A stretch of DNA of 64,000 nucleotides from assembly GCF_002295105.1 (NCBI RefSeq), contig NZ_NSGH01000002.1, forward strand, positions 62,001-126,000, read 5' to 3'. Each line of letters begins with the position of its first letter. Position 1 is the first letter of the stretch. The notes below the pieces were generated by a model. It worked only from the letters and a program-made list of their open reading frames with translations. It had not been told where the DNA came from and did no database searches. The stretch comes from Salimicrobium humidisoli (lineage in GTDB: Bacteria; Bacillota; Bacilli; Bacillales; Halobacillaceae). Of the stretch, positions 58,496 to 64,000 are shown piece by piece. Position numbers and translations under genes: made by a program.

Positions 58496-58692
58496 ACGAG
58501 TTCAGTAAAATCTTTATCATTATCGGCATCGTTTTTCTTTTGTTTGGAATCATTGGAGCCTTTATCGGTAAACTTCCGGGAGATCTGATTTTTAAGAAGG
58601 GAAATACGACTTTTTATTTTCCGGTAATGACGTCGATCGTCGTGAGCATTATTTTGTCTTTAATATTTTATATAGTCAGCAGATTGAAGTGA
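58492..58692 (+). CDS. DUF2905 family small membrane protein
   Basis: 66 residues with two membrane helices (about 5-27 and 43-64) joined by a loop containing [17 protein letters not shown], the DUF2905 signature. Function unknown. It overlaps ruvB by four bases and precedes queA by 12 nt, a place this family often holds. Confidence 0.85.
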   Translation: MNEFSKIFIIIGIVFLLFGIIGAFIGKLPGDLIFKKGNTTFYFPVMTSIVVSIILSLIFYIVSRLK

Positions 58693-58704
58693 GGTTGAAG
58701 GATA

Positions 58705-59739
58705 ATGACAACAGATATCAATGAATACGATTTTGAACTGCCGGAAGAACTCATCGCCCAGACGCCGCTTAAGGATCGGGATTCTTCCCGTCTTATGGTT
58801 CTTAACACGGAAGCAGAAAAGATAGAACACCGGGTATTCTCGGATGTGAAAGATTATCTCCACCCCGGAGACTGTCTCGTTTTGAACGATACAAAAGTAC
58901 TTCCTGCGCGGCTGTATGGCGTGAAAGAAGATACGGGAGGAAAAGTGGAAGTGCTTCTTCTTCATCAGCGCGAAGGCGACGAATGGGAAGTACTGATGAA
59001 GCCTGCCAAAAAAGTGAAGGAAGGTACGGAACTCACCTTTGGTGACGGACGACTGAAAGCCGTTTGTACAAAAGAGCTGGAGCATGGCGGGAGAATCGTC
59101 GAGTTTTCTTACGAGGGCATCTTCCTTGAAGTGCTGGATTCTCTCGGAGAAATGCCACTCCCTCCGTACATTACCGAGCAACTGGAAGACCGTGACCGTT
59201 ACCAGACGGTTTATGCAAAAGAAGAGGGATCGGCTGCTGCGCCCACGGCCGGTCTTCATTTTACGGAAAGGCTGCTCCGGGAATTGGAGGAGTCGGGGGT
59301 TGAACTAGTATATCTCACTTTGCACGTAGGCCTCGGAACGTTCAGACCGGTGAGTGTGGAGAACGTAGAAGAACACGACATGCATGCAGAGTTTTATACC
59401 CTGGGGGAAGACTCAGCCGGGACGCTAAATCGTATAAGGGAAAACGGTGGGCGCATCATTTCGGTAGGTACGACGTCTACCCGGACGCTTGAGACGATCT
59501 ACCGGGAACATCAGCGGTTTGTGGCGCAGAGCGGGTGGACGGACATTTTCATCTATCCTCCGCACCAGGTGGAATCAATCGATGGACTCGTGACGAATTT
59601 CCATCTTCCGAAGTCCACGCTGATTATGCTTGTGAGTGCGATTGCCGGCAGAGAATTCATACTGGAAGCCTATCGCAGGGCGGTGACAAAGAGATACCGT
59701 TTCTTCAGTTTCGGGGATGCAATGCTAATTTTAAAGTAG
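58705..59739 (+). CDS. queA: S-adenosylmethionine:tRNA ribosyltransferase-isomerase
   Basis: 344 residues with the start [15 protein letters not shown]-like [43 protein letters not shown] and [10 protein letters not shown]. It builds the epoxycyclopentane ring of queuosine on tRNA. It is followed immediately by tgt, the enzyme for the previous step. Confidence 0.96.
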   Translation: MTTDINEYDFELPEELIAQTPLKDRDSSRLMVLNTEAEKIEHRVFSDVKDYLHPGDCLVLNDTKVLPARLYGVKEDTGGKVEVLLLHQREGDEWEVLMKPAKKVKEGTELTFGDGRLKAVCTKELEHGGRIVEFSYEGIFLEVLDSLGEMPLPPYITEQLEDRDRYQTVYAKEEGSAAAPTAGLHFTERLLRELEESGVELVYLTLHVGLGTFRPVSVENVEEHDMHAEFYTLGEDSAGTLNRIRENGGRIISVGTTSTRTLETIYREHQRFVAQSGWTDIFIYPPHQVESIDGLVTNFHLPKSTLIMLVSAIAGREFILEAYRRAVTKRYRFFSFGDAMLILK

Positions 59740-60891
<1,152 letters not shown>

Positions 60892-60906
60892 GGGGGGAAG
60901 ACAGAG

Positions 60907-61167
60907 ATGGAAACATTGATAGGGCTACTGCCTATTATTTTAATGTTTGTTATCTTTTACTTTTTGCTGATTCGTCCTCAACAGAAAAAGCAAAAACAAG
61001 TGCAGCAGATGCAATCCGAACTGCAAAAAGGTGATGAAATCATTACAATCGGCGGCATTCATGGTACGATTCACGCGCTTGACGAAGGCACCGTCGTCGT
61101 TACGGTTAACGATGGCTCTTCGTTGAAGATGGATCGTTCCTCAGTCAGAGAAAGAAAGAACGACTAA
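60907..61167 (+). CDS. yajC: Preprotein translocase subunit YajC
   Basis: 86 residues: one membrane helix (about 5-23), the FYFLLIRPQQKKQKQ motif and the GDEIITIGGIHGTI beta domain. It associates with SecDF-YidC. A GGGGGGG run precedes the ATG. It lies between tgt and secDF as yrbF does in B. subtilis. Confidence 0.93.
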   Translation: METLIGLLPIILMFVIFYFLLIRPQQKKQKQVQQMQSELQKGDEIITIGGIHGTIHALDEGTVVVTVNDGSSLKMDRSSVRERKND

Positions 61168-61224
61168 GACCCGGTAAATGAAAGACGGCTTATAACAGAA
61201 GCCGGATTTTATCGATACCTGAGG

Positions 61225-61271
61225 AAAAAGAGTGATTCCTGCATTAGGCCGGGAGTCACTCTTTGTTTTTT
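61225..61271 (+). terminator. Terminator after yajC
   Basis: AAAGAGTGA-TCC paired with GGGAGTCACTCTTT across a loop, then GTTTTTT. Confidence 0.85.
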
Positions 61272-61365
61272 ATTGTGAGGGTATGTTTTGGAATTCTTTC
61301 GACTTAAAACTGCCTGTAACAATCTGACCATTCAGTACAGTTTTTCAATGAATAGCGTGTTCATC

Positions 61366-61394
61366 TTCTCAAAGAAATGATTTTCCGCTACAAT
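61366..61394 (+). promoter_or_regulatory. secDF promoter
   Basis: TTCTCA, 17 bases, TACAAT. It predicts an unusually long leader of about 250 nt before secDF. Confidence 0.55.
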
Positions 61395-61403
61395 AGATTA
61401 TAT

Positions 61404-61475
61404 GCTTGTACATATAGGCCGGCGCCTCTGTGGTTCGCGGAGGGTGTACGCTTATCTGCCCTCTTTTTAAGGACG
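61404..61475 (+). promoter_or_regulatory. Structured secDF leader, possible attenuator
   Basis: GTACA (61408-61412) and TGTAC enclose a helix CCTCTG/CGGAGG. The GAGGG at its right side can instead pair with CCCTC (61460-61464), which is followed by five T. The two folds exclude each other, the layout of an attenuator. The stems are short and no known riboswitch class was recognised. Confidence 0.35.
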
Positions 61476-61485
61476 GGAGGATATT

Positions 61486-61530
61486 ATGAAAGCACGGGCG
61501 GACAATGGTGAAACAGTGATAATATATTGA
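61486..61530 (+). CDS. Possible 14-codon upstream peptide before secDF
   Basis: ATG five bases after GGGAGG opens a 14-codon frame (MKARADNGETVIIY) about 120 nt before secDF. The ribosome site is good, but nothing else supports it. The spacer from 61168 to 61648 holds no other gene; spoVB, expected here in B. subtilis, is absent. Confidence 0.3.
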   Translation: MKARADNGETVIIY

Positions 61531-61648
61531 TGAAAAAGGTATGCAATGCAAGCAGGGGCTGCTTTTGTGAATCAAAGAAAGTCCCGTACGATTGAAGTCA
61601 AGAGGAAAGAGTCCCTGAAGATAGGGACGATAAGGGGGAGCGAAGGAA

Positions 61649-63934
61649 ATGAAAAAACGAGGTCGCATTGTCGCCTTTTTTCTTATAGTAGCTTTACTTG
61701 GAACGATGATAGGCACGACTGTTACGGGTGTTGCCAAAGACATCAAGCTCGGGCTCGACCTTCAGGGAGGATTCGAGATTCTCTATGAGGTGGATCCGAT
61801 CGATGAGGAACAGGAAGTCAACCGTCAAGTACTTGAAGCGACTGTACAGTCACTGACAGAAAGGGTGGACTCCCTTGGTATCAGTGAAGCAAATATCAAC
61901 ATCGAAGAGCCCAACAGGATCAGGGTGCAGCTTGCGGGTGTCGATAACCAGCAGGAAGCGAGAGAATTACTGTCGACGACCGCTGAACTGTCTTTTCGTG
62001 ACGTAGAGGGCAATGAATACCTTGATGGCAGTGATATTGTCGAGGGCAGTGCCCAGCAGTCGTTTGATGCCAACACGAACCAGCCTGTGGTTACTGTGAA
62101 AATGGAAAGTGCCCAGGAATTTTACGAAGTTTCGGATACTATTACGAGCAAGGAACAGGATCCGGAGACTCCGTATGACGACCGGATGATGGTCATCTGG
62201 CTCGACTATAACGAGTCCGAGACGACGTTCCCGGAAGAGTATGGAAAAGAAGACCCGGCGTATATTTCCGCTCTCGGATTTAATAATGATGAGCCGATCA
62301 GAAGCACGGACGTCCAGATTGACGGGAACTTTACGGTGGAATCAGCCAAACAGCTGGCCGACATGCTGAACGCCGGATCGCTTCCCGTGAACCTCGAAGA
62401 AATGTACTCGACGTCCGTCGGAGCACAGTTCGGGGAGCAGGCGATGAATAAAACCGTTATTGCCGGAGCGATAGGTATTGCGCTAATCTTCCTTTACATG
62501 ATTGCCTACTACCGTTTTCCGGGGATTATTGCAGCAGTCACACTTTCCGTATATATATACCTTATACTTGTAGTGTTCGAACTCATGAACGGGGTGCTGA
62601 CACTGCCCGGGATAGCCGCTCTTATTTTGGGGGTAGGTATGGCTGTAGATGCGAACATCATAACGTATGAACGTATCAAAGAAGAATTGAAATCCGGTAA
62701 ATCGGTGATGTCCGCTTTCAAATCGGGGAATAAGCGATCTCTTGCGACTATCCTTGATGCGAACATAACTACACTGATAGCTGCAGGCGTACTGTTCATA
62801 TTCGGAACGAGTTCCGTTAAAGGATTTGCCACGATGCTGATAGTGAGCATATTGGTAAGCTTCATCACCGCCGTGTTCGGTACCCGTCTTTTCATGGGTC
62901 TGTGGATCCACAGCCGTCTGCTGAATAAACGTCCCGGCTGGTTCGGGGTGAAACCTTCACAAATCCAGGATATTAATGATACAACACCGGTGAATACGAC
63001 TGTAAAAGGTAAAACTTTCGATTTTGCAGGGTTACGGAAGCGATTCGTTGCAGTTTCGATTATACTGATCGCCGCCGGCGGTATCGCGCTTATGATATTC
63101 AAACTTAACTTAGGTATTGATTTCACAAGCGGATCCAGAGTGTCTATTCTTTCCGATGGTAATATCAAAGCTCCCCAGGTGGAAGAGACGCTCGAGGAAG
63201 AATTCGGCGTCACTCCGAAACAGATAGTGATTTCAGGGGACAACGACGAAATTGCTGTGGCCCGGTTCGAAACGGTTCTTCCGAAAGATAAGGTAGGAGA
63301 AATCCAGGCCCACTATGAAGAAAAATATGGCAACACGCCCAACGTAAGTACTGTATCTCCGATAGTGGGACAGGAACTGGCCAAGAACGCAGCCCTGGCT
63401 GTTCTCTATGCCTCTATAGGAATCGTTATTTATGTTACGATCCGATTCGAGTTCTTTTTTGCACTCACGGCAATTCTGGCCCTGTTGCACGATGCTTTCT
63501 TTATCATAGCTCTATTCAGCATAACCAGGCTTGAATTCGATATAACGATAATTGCCGCCATTCTGGCAATCGTCGGGTATTCCGTCAATGATACAATCGT
63601 CACCTTCGACAGGATACGCGAAAACTTGAAACTTAAGCGGAAAGTGAAGACCTTCGGTGAACTGGCGAAAGTGGTCAACGAAAGTCTGATGCAGACGCTT
63701 GCAAGGAGTTTCAATACTGTAATCACCGTGGTGTTCGCAGCATTGATGATCTTCCTGTTCGGAGCTTCCTCTATAACGAATTTCGGATTTGCTCTTGTAG
63801 TAGGACTCGTAGCCGGTACGTACTCTTCACTCTTTATTGCCGCACAGCTCTGGCTGGTAATGAGAGGACGTACGATCGAGAAGAAACCGATCGAGTACTC
63901 TGAGAAGAAGAAAACGAACGGACCGCAGGTATAA
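61649..63934 (+). CDS. secDF: Fused protein-export membrane protein SecDF
   Basis: 761 residues with about twelve membrane helices. The SecD half has the first helix, DIKLGLDLQGGFEILYEVD, a large periplasmic-type loop (to about 265) and GVGMAVDANIITYERIKEE. The SecF half begins near residue 465 with LGIDFTSGSR and holds GYSVNDTIVTFDRIRENLK. A fused SecDF is typical of Bacillus. It uses the proton or ion gradient to pull exported proteins through; in salt-adapted bacteria sodium can serve. GGGGGAG and GAAGGA both lie upstream of the ATG. Confidence 0.96.
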   Translation: MKKRGRIVAFFLIVALLGTMIGTTVTGVAKDIKLGLDLQGGFEILYEVDPIDEEQEVNRQVLEATVQSLTERVDSLGISEANINIEEPNRIRVQLAGVDNQQEARELLSTTAELSFRDVEGNEYLDGSDIVEGSAQQSFDANTNQPVVTVKMESAQEFYEVSDTITSKEQDPETPYDDRMMVIWLDYNESETTFPEEYGKEDPAYISALGFNNDEPIRSTDVQIDGNFTVESAKQLADMLNAGSLPVNLEEMYSTSVGAQFGEQAMNKTVIAGAIGIALIFLYMIAYYRFPGIIAAVTLSVYIYLILVVFELMNGVLTLPGIAALILGVGMAVDANIITYERIKEELKSGKSVMSAFKSGNKRSLATILDANITTLIAAGVLFIFGTSSVKGFATMLIVSILVSFITAVFGTRLFMGLWIHSRLLNKRPGWFGVKPSQIQDINDTTPVNTTVKGKTFDFAGLRKRFVAVSIILIAAGGIALMIFKLNLGIDFTSGSRVSILSDGNIKAPQVEETLEEEFGVTPKQIVISGDNDEIAVARFETVLPKDKVGEIQAHYEEKYGNTPNVSTVSPIVGQELAKNAALAVLYASIGIVIYVTIRFEFFFALTAILALLHDAFFIIALFSITRLEFDITIIAAILAIVGYSVNDTIVTFDRIRENLKLKRKVKTFGELAKVVNESLMQTLARSFNTVITVVFAALMIFLFGASSITNFGFALVVGLVAGTYSSLFIAAQLWLVMRGRTIEKKPIEYSEKKKTNGPQV

Positions 63935-63972
63935 TAACGAAAAGTTTTCGGCACAATTGAATAGCAGATAAC

Positions 63973-64000
63973 AAAAACCGGACCCTTGTGTTCGGTTTTT
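63973..64000 (+). terminator. Terminator after secDF
   Basis: AAAAACCG and CGGTTTTT around a short loop at the window edge; the T-run may continue beyond it. Confidence 0.8.

Overview
The window is a chromosomal segment of a low-to-mid-GC Firmicute of the Bacillaceae type. Gene content and order follow the Bacillus subtilis polX-mutS2-lcfA ... secDF region almost gene for gene. Proteins are rich in Glu/Asp and the base composition is in the mid-40s percent GC by eye, which fits a moderately halophilic bacillus. Every sporulation gene that normally sits between these housekeeping genes in B. subtilis is absent (gerE, gerM, lonB, spoVID, ysxE, spoIIB, spoIVFA/FB, spo0B, bofC, spoVB). The source is therefore probably a non-sporulating genus; Salimicrobium-like or Marinococcus-like is a guess, not a demonstration.

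Layout. 1-8.3 kb: end of polX, mutS2, a DUF350 membrane protein, and the fatty-acid degradation cluster lcfA-fadR-fadB-etfB-etfA with two FadR-type operators. 8.4-14.6 kb: trxA, uvrC, yslB (minus strand) and the succinate dehydrogenase operon sdhCAB. 14.7-20.9 kb: a ComP/ComA-like two-component pair without comQ/comX, then ysmB-racE-rph-ysnA-ysnB. 21-23 kb: tRNA-Gly and tRNA-Arg and an FMN-dependent glutamate-synthase-family protein. 23-30 kb: ysoA, tig, clpX, lon and engB. 30-38 kb: an unpaired amino-acid ABC ATPase, a minus-strand membrane protein, and the haem operon hemAXCDBL. 38-43 kb: a valine T-box, valS, folC and comC.

44.1-48.8 kb holds an AT-rich Tn554-family transposon inserted in radC. 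It carries three transposition genes (two tyrosine recombinases and a small accessory protein) and a lincosamide nucleotidyltransferase of the Lnu(B)/Lnu(G) type. The insertion splits the JAMM metal-binding motif of RadC, and both halves of radC remain readable. The 317-nt region before the lnu gene looks like a complete ribosome-mediated transcription attenuator: promoter, seven-codon leader peptide, and four RNA segments that form mutually exclusive terminator and antiterminator hairpins. This is the most interesting part of the window.

49-64 kb: mreBCD, the rplU-prp-rpmA ribosomal operon with an L21-type leader, obg, pheB-pheA, yebC, ruvA-ruvB, a DUF2905 gene, queA, tgt, yajC and a fused secDF. 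No minCD follows mreD and no spo0B precedes obg.
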